Source: CAYMNU01 sp964391885 (GTDB lineage: Archaea > Altiarchaeota > Altiarchaeia > JAFGQM01). Taken from it: a DNA stretch of 10,041 nt. The notes beneath the pieces are model-generated. The model was not told where the DNA came from, did no database searches, and saw nothing but the letters and a program-made list of their open reading frames with translations. Positions 1 through 5,000 of the stretch are shown here, in pieces; positions within the stretch are counted from its first letter, which is position 1, and the number at the start of each line of letters is the position of its first letter. The stretch lies in NCBI GenBank assembly GCA_964391885.1, contig CAYMNU010000011.1, forward strand, positions 1 to 10,041, given 5' to 3'. The position numbers and the translations under genes are program-made.

Positions 1-588
1 GCGCTGATGATACTTTTCGTCAATATAGTCACAAGCACATTCCCGGCTAGTGCCCTGAGTATAGAACCAACGAAGGAAAGGGTCATGAAACAGCGGCCAA
101 GGGACCCGAAGGAGAGGCTTCTATCCAGCTACATATTGCTCAAGATTCTCGTGCTTGTGCCGATACTCTTCACAGGAACACTCCTGCTGTTTATGTGGGA
201 ACTAGAAGTTAATGGGGGCAGTATTGAACACGCTAGGACCATAGCGTTTGTAACGCTTATAATGTTCGAGCTGTTCCACGTCTTCAACTCCAGATCCCTG
301 CATTCGACGATATTCAAAAACGAGTTCTTCTCAAACAAGTGGATATTCATCGCCATTGGGGTTTCCTTCCTCGCGACTCTGATAGCCGTCTATGCAGAGC
401 CTGCACAGGCAGTATTCCAGACCGTGGCACTCTCGGGCATGGATTGGGTCATAATAGCGATAGTTAGCTCTTCTGTAATCGCCATAAATGAAGTGATTAA
501 GATGCTCATAAGAAGCGAGATTGGGGAACAGAACAAGTTGAAGGGGCATGGTTACCAAAGCCCGTCGATGACCCCTTCATTTGCATGA
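1..588 (+). CDS. P-type cation-transporting ATPase, C-terminal fragment
   Basis: This is the 3' end of a gene that enters from the left edge; the frame is open from base 1 (A-L-M-I-L-F) and ends at TGA 586-588. The visible 195 residues are the C-terminal transmembrane region (Cation_ATPase_C) of a P2-like ion pump. Its start matches the M6 segment of Ca2+/PacL-type pumps (NIVTSTFPASALS followed by IEP and the charged RPRDPKE loop), and about four more hydrophobic helices follow (roughly residues 45-65, 78-95, 113-133 and 146-170). The phosphorylation and nucleotide domains lie outside the window. The M6 ion-site Asp of SERCA-type pumps (N-x-x-T-D) is Ser here, so the transported ion cannot be named. 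The stop codon overlaps the next gene by ATGA, indicating one transcript. Family assignment is firm; substrate is unknown. Confidence 0.9.
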   Translation, partial: ALMILFVNIVTSTFPASALSIEPTKERVMKQRPRDPKERLLSSYILLKILVLVPILFTGTLLLFMWELEVNGGSIEHARTIAFVTLIMFELFHVFNSRSLHSTIFKNEFFSNKWIFIAIGVSFLATLIAVYAEPAQAVFQTVALSGMDWVIIAIVSSSVIAINEVIKMLIRSEIGEQNKLKGHGYQSPSMTPSFA

Positions 589-1208
589 AGCTATTGGTTT
601 TTTCAGGTTCTCGTGCAATTATCAAAAAGATGAAGCGGCAAATAACCGAAATCGCGATTCTTCTTCTATTATCGCTGGCTTTGCTGCAGCTAGGGACTAG
701 TTACTACATAGTCATGGGTGTTGCGATAGTCCTGATAGTGAACTTTGAGCTCCAATCAAAGGACAATCTCAAAGATCTGGGAATAACCAGGGAACGGGCC
801 TGGGAGTCGATTAAAGTACAACTGCCATTCACAATAGTGGGGGTAGTCGGGCTTCTTATATTCGCTTTCCTTGCAGGTTATGAGATAATGATTCCGGATG
901 CGCAGTTTGCTTCTTATTGGCTGATTTCCGTGCCTCTCCAAGAGTTCTTGTTCAGGGGCTATGCCCAAAAGGTGCTTAGGGGTGTGTTGCCGATGTTCTG
1001 GAATGTGGCTTTTGTGTCCCTGGTCTTTGGATTCTCGCACTACTTCGCGCAAAGCGAGCACTATATGGTCCTCATAGCCACTACACTCCTTGCCGGCTTT
1101 GCCTGGGGTTACCCATATGAGAAAGAGAGAAATCTTATCGGCCCCATATTCAGCCACATGGTTTTGGGCACGCTCATATTCCTGATATTGCCGGCGTATG
1201 GGATCTAA
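585..1208 (+). CDS. CPBP-family (Rce1/CAAX-like) intramembrane protease homologue
   Basis: A 207-residue membrane protein with hydrophobic segments at about residues 22-53, 80-98, 108-118, 137-150, 160-176 and 188-203. Three CPBP motifs are visible. Motif 1 is QEFLFRG at residues 119-125 (usual form EExxxR), motif 2 is FGFSH with His152, and motif 3 is FSHMVLG with His191. The fold and order match glutamate-type intramembrane endopeptidases such as Rce1, which cleave C-terminal peptides or act on other membrane substrates. Two positions deviate: the first Glu of motif 1 is Gln119, and the position four residues after His191, often Asn, is Gly195. Some bacterial and archaeal relatives also carry Gln at the first position, so activity is not excluded. 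The ATG at 585 overlaps the preceding stop (ATGA), favouring translational coupling; an internal ATG at 630 (Met16) is an alternative start. No substrate can be inferred. Confidence 0.85.
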   Translation: MKLLVFSGSRAIIKKMKRQITEIAILLLLSLALLQLGTSYYIVMGVAIVLIVNFELQSKDNLKDLGITRERAWESIKVQLPFTIVGVVGLLIFAFLAGYEIMIPDAQFASYWLISVPLQEFLFRGYAQKVLRGVLPMFWNVAFVSLVFGFSHYFAQSEHYMVLIATTLLAGFAWGYPYEKERNLIGPIFSHMVLGTLIFLILPAYGI

Positions 1209-1242
1209 ATGGATTGCTTAGGTGTGGATTTACTGATAACTG

Positions 1243-1254
1243 AGTTATATAACT
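1243..1254. other. Palindrome in the convergent gap (possible bidirectional terminator)
   Basis: AGTTATATAACT is a perfect 12-bp palindrome that begins in the 36-bp gap between the two converging genes and covers the stop codon of the minus-strand HAD gene. An overlapping repeat, ATAACT-G-AGTTAT, starts six bases earlier. Its position between convergent genes fits a role in transcript ends, but there is no flanking T-run, so this is a weak call. Confidence 0.25.
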
Positions 1255-1934
1255 TCAAAGGTTCTTGAGTCGCTGCTTGGAATGATATAAGGCAGCAAGA
1301 GCCGAAGGTCGCTTTCCTTGATGACTGGCATCTGCTCTCTTATAGCATTCTCTTCTAAGACATTGTTCGGGGTGAATGCTATACCTAGGCCGGCAGCCTT
1401 GAGCATCTCCCAGTCGCCCATGCTGTCACCGACTGCTGCGCACTCATGCATCATTAGACCCTCAGTCTTCGCCAGCTCCATGAGGCGATCGACTTTTGAC
1501 TCGTTTTCCATTACTGAGAATTTGACACCCCCGGTAGCGCGGCCATCCTTATCATAGACTAGGTCATTGCATATGACATACTTGAAGGCATTGTCGACAC
1601 GCTCGTTGATTATGTCCATCGTGGTCCTAAACCCAGTGGTAATCATCGCAAGGACAACTCCACGAGAGGTGAGGGCATCTACCATCGCCTGTATGCCAGG
1701 GGTGAGGGGGAGCGTACGCGAGTATCCCTCGACGTGGGATTTCTCAACGCCTTCCAAAAGCTTGCAGGCTTCCATGAGGGCATTGGAAAGGTTCATCTTC
1801 CCAGTGGTGTGCTGCTTTATGTAGTATGCCACCTCATCCCGTTTTCCGGCCAGTGCGCCCGTTCCTATTATCGTGTGCTCCTGGGCGAGGGGGATGTTAA
1901 CGTCGAAAGCAACCAGCTTGTAGCGCGGTTCCAT
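1245..1934 (-). CDS. HAD-superfamily phosphoserine-phosphatase-like protein with degenerate catalytic motif
   Basis: A 229-residue cytoplasmic protein that follows the SerB/PSP fold from end to end. HAD motif I is at Asp11 (FDVNIPL), motif II at Thr99-Thr100 (ITTGF), motif III at Lys147, and motif IV is GDSMGD with Asp170 and Asp174. The usual DxDxT of motif I reads D-V-N-I-P, so the acid/base Asp (+2) is Asn13 and the Thr is Pro15. By remembered alignment to the Methanocaldococcus jannaschii enzyme, the serine-binding Glu20 and Arg56 are His20 and Ala56. The nucleophile Asp11 and the metal-binding Asp residues remain. It may be a HAD enzyme with another substrate, a weak phosphatase or a binding protein; I would not call it SerB. 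I chose the ATG at 1934; a TTG four codons upstream (1946) would add MFFL. The gene is alone on its strand here, downstream of tRNA-Arg. Confidence 0.85.
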   Translation of the reverse strand: MEPRYKLVAFDVNIPLAQEHTIIGTGALAGKRDEVAYYIKQHTTGKMNLSNALMEACKLLEGVEKSHVEGYSRTLPLTPGIQAMVDALTSRGVVLAMITTGFRTTMDIINERVDNAFKYVICNDLVYDKDGRATGGVKFSVMENESKVDRLMELAKTEGLMMHECAAVGDSMGDWEMLKAAGLGIAFTPNNVLEENAIREQMPVIKESDLRLLLPYIIPSSDSRTFEVI

Positions 1935-1964
1935 TAGAAAAAACAATTAATTTACACTACAAAG

Positions 1965-1976
1965 GATAAAATCTTT
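1965..1976 (-). promoter_or_regulatory. Possible TATA element of the HAD gene
   Basis: On the minus strand AAAGATTTTATC lies about 31-42 bases upstream of the ATG at 1934, in an AT-rich stretch. The spacing suits a leaderless or short-leader archaeal transcript. No Shine-Dalgarno sequence precedes the ATG, which agrees. The match to a TATA consensus is only moderate. Confidence 0.35.
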
Positions 1977-2066
1977 ATGGGTAAAGTAACAGACCGGCGG
2001 GGCACGAGAGGTGAACATATCTCTTTAGCTTGCGACCTCGAGATAAGCCGGGGACGTCCGAGCTAA
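1977..2066 (+). other. Unassigned G+C-richer segment: tiny ORF or structured RNA
   Basis: This stretch between the HAD promoter and tRNA-Arg is richer in G+C than its AT-rich left flank. On the plus strand it can encode 29 residues, beginning MGKVTDRRGTRGE and ending SRGRPS, with an AT-rich sequence just before the ATG. It also contains nested inverted repeats: TTAGCT (2025-2030) with AGCTAA (2061-2066), and an outer CCGGC (1994-1998) with GCCGG (2047-2051). I recognise neither the peptide nor an RNA family; SRP RNA, RNase P RNA and C/D box motifs were looked for and not seen. It may be non-functional. Confidence 0.2.
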
Positions 2067-2074
2067 CTCTAAGC

Positions 2075-2079
2075 AAAAA
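2075..2079 (-). terminator. T-run terminator after tRNA-Arg
   Basis: Seven bases past the tRNA-Arg discriminator, the minus strand has five consecutive T residues inside TTATTTTTGC. Short T-runs of this kind terminate archaeal RNA polymerase. Confidence 0.5.
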
Positions 2080-2085
2080 TAAGGA

Positions 2086-2250
2086 CGGACCCGGCGGGAT
2101 TCGAACCCGCGACCTACAGCTGACTCCGTAGCTTTTCTACATCCCCTCAAGAAAGTTTTCTTTTGGGGATGAAACCACTTTTCTTTTTTCGCAAAAAAGA
2201 AAAGGGGTTCTTAGAAGGCTGTCGCCCTATCCTGACTAGGCTACGGGCCC
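2086..2250 (-). tRNA. tRNA-Arg(UCU), intron-containing
   Basis: The minus strand folds into a complete tRNA of 75 nt after removal of a 90-nt intron (exons 2250-2212 and 2121-2086). The acceptor stem is GGGCCCG/CGGGTCC with one G-U pair and discriminator G73. The D stem is GCCT/GGGC, the anticodon stem ACAGC/GCTGT, and the T arm is GCGGG-TTCGAAT-CCCGC. With the anticodon stem fixed, the loop is C-T-TCT-A-A and the anticodon is UCU (bases 2215-2213), reading AGA and AGG codons as Arg. The overall sequence resembles archaeal tRNA-Arg(UCU). CCA is not encoded. A TATA element lies about 23 bases upstream and a T-run follows. Confidence 0.95.
2122..2211 (-). other. tRNA-Arg intron at position 37/38, three stacked hairpins
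   Basis: The 90-nt intron interrupts the anticodon loop after A37. A splice junction can be drawn with a 4-bp central helix CTTC (2217-2214) pairing with GGAG (2127-2124), flanked by 3-nt bulges TAA and TCA that place the cuts exactly at 37/38. The outer intron helix is poor (one G-C, then mismatches), so this is a relaxed bulge-helix-bulge. The interior holds three hairpins: 2173-2209 (16 of 17 positions paired, 3-nt loop), 2140-2171 (7 bp, a 2x2 internal loop, then 5 bp) and 2128-2140 (4 bp). Confidence 0.9.
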
Positions 2251-2269
2251 GTATACTTTGTAGAAATAG

Positions 2270-2277
2270 ATATAAAA
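2270..2277 (-). promoter_or_regulatory. TATA box of tRNA-Arg
   Basis: TTTTATAT on the minus strand is centred about 23 bases upstream of G1 of the tRNA, the spacing expected for an archaeal TATA box with transcription starting at or near the mature 5' end. It lies just beyond the stop codon of the tautomerase gene, so tRNA-Arg probably has its own promoter. Confidence 0.65.
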
Positions 2278-2283
2278 GGCGGA

Positions 2284-2466
2284 TTACTTATCGCACATCT
2301 TCCCGCCGATTGCCCAGTCGCTCTTCTTGACGTCTTCGTAGATTATCCAGACGTGCTCGCGAGGCGTTCCTGCAATCTCCTCGATCGCACTGGTTATAGC
2401 CTCAGTAAGCTTCTCTTTCTGCTCCTTGGTCCTTCCTTCCCACATAGATACGCGAATCACAGGCAT
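2284..2466 (-). CDS. 4-oxalocrotonate tautomerase family protein (DmpI/YwhB-like)
   Basis: A 60-residue protein of the 4-OT family, which forms small oligomers and uses the N-terminal proline as a general base in keto-enol tautomerisation. The first codons read MPVIRV, so removal of Met exposes Pro1. Arg11 (mature numbering) is in the WEGR motif, and the C-terminal part carries the family signature DWAIGGK, where Trp takes the place of Phe50 of 4-OT. Length equals the usual 60-62 residues. The Arg39 of classical 4-OT is not obvious (the region reads PREHVWIIYED), as is common in DmpI-like members, so the physiological substrate is unknown. The gene sits between two tRNAs, downstream of a long hairpin, with no Shine-Dalgarno sequence before its ATG. 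It may share a transcript with tRNA-Val. Confidence 0.9.
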   Translation of the reverse strand: MPVIRVSMWEGRTKEQKEKLTEAITSAIEEIAGTPREHVWIIYEDVKKSDWAIGGKMCDK

Positions 2467-2478
2467 TTTAAGGATTAT

Positions 2479-2541
2479 GTGGGCCTCTGGATGTTAAGGT
2501 GAAAGCATCCTCAATGCAAATGACCTTAACAGCTGGCCCAC
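2479..2541 (-). promoter_or_regulatory. Long composite hairpin in the tautomerase leader
   Basis: Sixty-three bases form three coaxial stems: GTGGGCC (2479-2485) with GGCCCAC (2535-2541), TGTTAAGGT (2492-2500) with ACCTTAACA (2523-2531), and GCAT (2505-2508) with ATGC (2514-2517). That is 20 Watson-Crick pairs with asymmetric internal loops. It ends 12 bases upstream of the tautomerase ATG and begins 26 bases after tRNA-Val on the minus strand. It is symmetrical as DNA, so the transcribed strand is inferred from its neighbours. The promoter-distal arm is also complementary to the tRNA-Val acceptor strand. It may be a leader structure, an independent small RNA or a processing signal; no known family was recognised. 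Confidence 0.55.
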
Positions 2542-2542
2542 C

Positions 2543-2554
2543 GAGCTTAAGCTC
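2543..2554. repeat. Perfect 12-bp palindrome
   Basis: GAGCTTAAGCTC lies between tRNA-Val and the long leader hairpin. As RNA it would be a 4-bp stem closed by a UUAA loop; as DNA it could be a dimeric operator. No T-run follows, so it is not a convincing terminator. Confidence 0.5.
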
Positions 2555-2567
2555 AGATAAAGTAAGG

Positions 2568-2642
2568 TGGGCCTGGCCAGATTTGAACTGGCGGCCTCCA
2601 CCATGTCAAGGTGGCGTCATAACCGAGCTAGACCACAGGCCC
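2568..2642 (-). tRNA. tRNA-Val(GAC)
   Basis: A 75-nt cloverleaf on the minus strand: acceptor GGGCCTG/CAGGCCC with A73, D stem GTCT/TGAC (one T-T mismatch), anticodon stem CCACC/GGTGG with loop TTGACAT, and T arm GCCAG-TTCAAAT-CTGGC. The anticodon GAC is at 2607-2605. The sequence resembles archaeal tRNA-Val. Only CC of the CCA end is present in the genome (A73-C-C-T). No intron is present and no T-run follows closely, which leaves room for read-through into the tautomerase leader. Confidence 0.95.
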
Positions 2643-2650
2643 AAAAAGCG

Positions 2651-2680
2651 TCTTCAGTCTTCAGATATCATTCCTGAAGA
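2651..2680. repeat. Repeat cluster upstream of tRNA-Val
   Basis: TCTTCAG occurs twice in tandem (2651-2657 and 2658-2664), and the second copy is inverted as CTGAAGA at 2674-2680 around a 9-bp centre. On the minus strand the centre contains ATGATATC, roughly 25 bases upstream of tRNA-Val, where a TATA box would be expected. An operator overlapping the tRNA promoter is possible but unproven. Confidence 0.4.
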
Positions 2681-2710
2681 AAGCGCCCTCTTATTTGCTC
2701 TTTTCCATAT

Positions 2711-2726
2711 AAAAAGCCTAGAGGCT
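2711..2726 (-). terminator. Short hairpin plus T-run after the pilus operon
   Basis: On the minus strand AGCCT-CT-AGGCT (2726-2715) is followed directly by four T residues and an AT-rich run. It overlaps the stop codon of the last pilus gene, so it plausibly ends that transcript. The stem is short and the loop tight (or a 4-bp stem with a 4-nt loop). Confidence 0.4.
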
Positions 2727-3629
2727 CGCTGGAAGCATGCCACTGGCCACATATTGTGCGCCTATAAACACTAGGGTGCCGACCAATGCCATCGACATAG
2801 AGTAGAAAACCAGCCCCTTCCATATGCGTATGCCCCTGACTACCGCAAGCATCACGCCGGAGATTACGCACTCTATTAACAAGTATATCCAGAAGACATT
2901 GAGTTTGGTGCCCGGAACGAAAAGAGGGTTCTCGACTGCCACATCGCTACCGACATTTGCAACAAGACCGGCTATTTGAGTCACAAATCCAAATATCATG
3001 GGGGCTACCAATGCGCCAGCCATAAAGATGAATATAACATAAAGGACTGTCTTGCTCCTGCGTTCCCTCTGCAGGCGTGCCATCTGGCGTGCGTCTGCTG
3101 CGACTGCATCGAGTATGTCTGCCAACTCACCACCAGCCTTCCTGCCGTCTATGACTATTGTAAATATCCTCTTGAGCATTATCACATCTATCCGGTTCAT
3201 AAGGTTCTCTAGGGACTCTTCAAAGCTGAATCCGCCTTCCATATCATTGAGCGCTATCTTAAGTTCTTCTATCAATGGGCCGGATTGTATTTTCGTAAGG
3301 TCTATAAGGGCCTGCTCAATAGTCGCGCCAGCCCTAAGGGATGTTGCCAGCTCTTCAAATACATCAGGAATAGACTCTTCCATGCGCGTATCACGCCGTT
3401 CCTTGAGGATTATGGGAAAGCCTATGAAGAGTACTGGAACTATGATCAATGTCATTATGGCGACTTCGGGATTATCTGATAGCACCATAAAAGACAGGAA
3501 TCCCAATACAACAGCAATCGCTATTGCCATGGTTATCCATATTACGGGAGGAAACTTTATGTTGCTGACCTCAAGGTATGTACCATAACTCTTGTCCTTG
3601 CTTGCCCTGACCTTGGTTTTTTTAGCCAT
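2718..3629 (-). CDS. Type II/IV pilus platform protein, FlaJ/TadC-like (second platform)
   Basis: A 303-residue membrane protein of the T2SSF family, the platform through which the assembly ATPase drives pilin polymerisation. It starts with a lysine-rich cytoplasmic stretch, then helices at about 29-51 and 57-77, a cytoplasmic T2SSF helical domain at about 84-195 (IPDVFEELATSLRAGATIEQAL and a second half with GRKAGGELADIL), and three more helices at about 196-222, 243-266 and 272-295. The second cytoplasmic half is basic (RQMARLQRERRSK), as expected for ATPase contact. Its ATG lies one base beyond the stop of the first platform gene, with a weak AAAGG upstream, so the two are co-translated. 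Having two unfused platform proteins after one ATPase matches the bacterial TadA-TadB-TadC order and archaeal Epd-type pili. Confidence 0.9.
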   Translation of the reverse strand: MAKKTKVRASKDKSYGTYLEVSNIKFPPVIWITMAIAIAVVLGFLSFMVLSDNPEVAIMTLIIVPVLFIGFPIILKERRDTRMEESIPDVFEELATSLRAGATIEQALIDLTKIQSGPLIEELKIALNDMEGGFSFEESLENLMNRIDVIMLKRIFTIVIDGRKAGGELADILDAVAADARQMARLQRERRSKTVLYVIFIFMAGALVAPMIFGFVTQIAGLVANVGSDVAVENPLFVPGTKLNVFWIYLLIECVISGVMLAVVRGIRIWKGLVFYSMSMALVGTLVFIGAQYVASGMLPASL

Positions 3630-3630
3630 C

Positions 3631-4971
3631 TTATACCTTTGGTTCCATTAGTTTAACCACATATGTTATTACCATCATCATCATCGGGAAGACAAGCAAT
3701 ACCATAAACATCAGCATGCTCGGATCCATCATGGCCCCTCCCATTGTTTTAAGCGGCCCTGCGCTACCTACCACAGTGAATACAGCTATTACGACCGGCC
3801 CCACTATCCCGCCTATTAAATAAACTATCGCGAAAGCATTTAGCTTCTCGACGAAGTCTGCAACCTTCATGCGCATTTCAAAGGTCAGGTCATCAGCAAT
3901 CTGGCTGATTATACCTGCTACGTCGCCGCCCATTTGCAAAGCCCTTCGGATATGGATTGTGACACGGGTAAATGAGGCTGAGTTTATCCTTTCGGAAGCC
4001 GCCTCGAGGGCATCGGAGAGGTTGTCTCCTGATTTAACGTCCCATACTACTTTATCCAATTCAACTGAAAGCTGGCCATACTCTGCTTTTGAAACTGAAG
4101 TTATTGAATCAAATATGCTAATGCCCGCACTCAAAAGAGCTGACATATGTCTCAGTGCAAATGGGAGTTGAGTGTCTACATTTCGCGAACCCGACCCCAC
4201 CTTAAGCGAAGGCAGATTTATTAATAGAAGGGATATGAGGAATAATGCGATTATGAAGAACATTAAACCTAGGGCTATTGCATTGCCAATGTCTGATAAG
4301 TTCAGGGAAAACACCAATAAAAATAACATTATTGATATGATGAATGACATGCCGACTGAAAAGGAAACATATTCATCTTTGTATAGGGGTATGTTGGATT
4401 TTTCAAGATCCTTTTCTAGGGACTTTCCAGAAAGTGAGGCCAATGCCTTTGAAAGCAAGTTAAGTGGAGGGATGCCCCCCATAGGATAAAGCTTGTAGGC
4501 CCCCGGGACCCCAACACCAGTAAGCTCCCTTTCCTTAACCCTACCTATTTGTCCTTTGACGCCGCCGCCTATTTTTTCGAGGCGTTGATTTTTAGCATTA
4601 CTGAGAATAGATGATTGTCTGGATGTTGCCTGCTCATTTTTCTTGAGCTGGGTGAGCACATCTTCTATGTTGTCGGGTTTCCTGGCCGAGGTTTGGCGTT
4701 CCGAAAGCAGTGAAGCGTCTGATTTCTTTGCTTGCTTTATCTTTTCCGCCCATTCAGATTCAAACTCATTGGAGGTGGGTACGCGCTCGCTTTGAGAGGG
4801 TGCAGAAGAATTTGAGGTATTTGGATTCAAAGCGGCTTTTTCTGATGATTGCTTGTTTGTGGCTTCGTTCTGGGTTGATGAATCCTTTTTCTTAGGGGCG
4901 ATTAATTTAGATAAATCATCGTCCCATTTGTCTAGATTCCTAACGTCCTTGGACCCCTCAGTTTCAGCCAT
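3631..4971 (-). CDS. Type II/IV pilus platform protein, FlaJ/TadB-like, with long disordered N-terminus
   Basis: A 446-residue T2SSF-family membrane protein. Residues 1-200 are a polar extension rich in Ser, Lys, Asn, Gln and Glu and probably disordered, ending in a Gly/Pro stretch (VPGAYKLYPMGGIPP, about 155-169). Helices follow at about 204-224 and 228-252, the cytoplasmic T2SSF domain at about 267-380 (LRHMSALLSAGISIFDSI; RRALQMGGDVAGIISQIADDL), then helices at about 380-403 and 415-440 in a Met-rich C-terminus. The N-terminus holds DLSKLIAP at residues 19-26, which resembles DLKKILAP near the start of the ATPase encoded just upstream, and EDVLTQLK at 103-110. I chose the ATG at 4971; a TTG at 5004 overlaps the ATPase stop (TTGA) and would add 11 residues. 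The middle gene of a three-gene operon. Confidence 0.88.
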   Translation of the reverse strand: MAETEGSKDVRNLDKWDDDLSKLIAPKKKDSSTQNEATNKQSSEKAALNPNTSNSSAPSQSERVPTSNEFESEWAEKIKQAKKSDASLLSERQTSARKPDNIEDVLTQLKKNEQATSRQSSILSNAKNQRLEKIGGGVKGQIGRVKERELTGVGVPGAYKLYPMGGIPPLNLLSKALASLSGKSLEKDLEKSNIPLYKDEYVSFSVGMSFIISIMLFLLVFSLNLSDIGNAIALGLMFFIIALFLISLLLINLPSLKVGSGSRNVDTQLPFALRHMSALLSAGISIFDSITSVSKAEYGQLSVELDKVVWDVKSGDNLSDALEAASERINSASFTRVTIHIRRALQMGGDVAGIISQIADDLTFEMRMKVADFVEKLNAFAIVYLIGGIVGPVVIAVFTVVGSAGPLKTMGGAMMDPSMLMFMVLLVFPMMMMVITYVVKLMEPKV

Positions 4972-4974
4972 CTT

Positions 4975-4991
4975 AGATATTATATATATCT
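4975..4991. repeat. AT-rich inverted repeat between ATPase and first platform gene
   Basis: AGATAT-TATAT-ATATCT fills most of the 29-bp gap between the ATPase stop and the ATG at 4971. It could be an internal TATA-type promoter element, or simply AT-rich spacer. If it is a promoter, transcription would start downstream of the chosen ATG, which argues against that role. Confidence 0.3.
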
Positions 4992-5000
4992 GCTTAAAAA

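Noticed and set aside
1945..1991. Bidirectional promoter driving the HAD gene and the plus-strand segment
   Set aside because: AT-rich sequence is present, but no clear TATA box faces the plus strand, so only the HAD side is listed.
2475..2541. H/ACA guide RNA on the minus strand, with GGCCC followed by ACA and three more bases
   Set aside because: The ACA box position is attractive, but the 5' side of the pocket is only three bases, the pocket-to-ACA distance is shorter than usual, and no GA-tandem kink-turn or kink-loop is visible in the upper loop.
2479..2574. att-like duplication of the tRNA-Val 3' end: GTGGGCCT occurs at 2479-2486 and 2567-2574
   Set aside because: The shared block is only 8 bp and encloses about 80 bp with no integrase or foreign gene; one copy is also explained as a hairpin arm.
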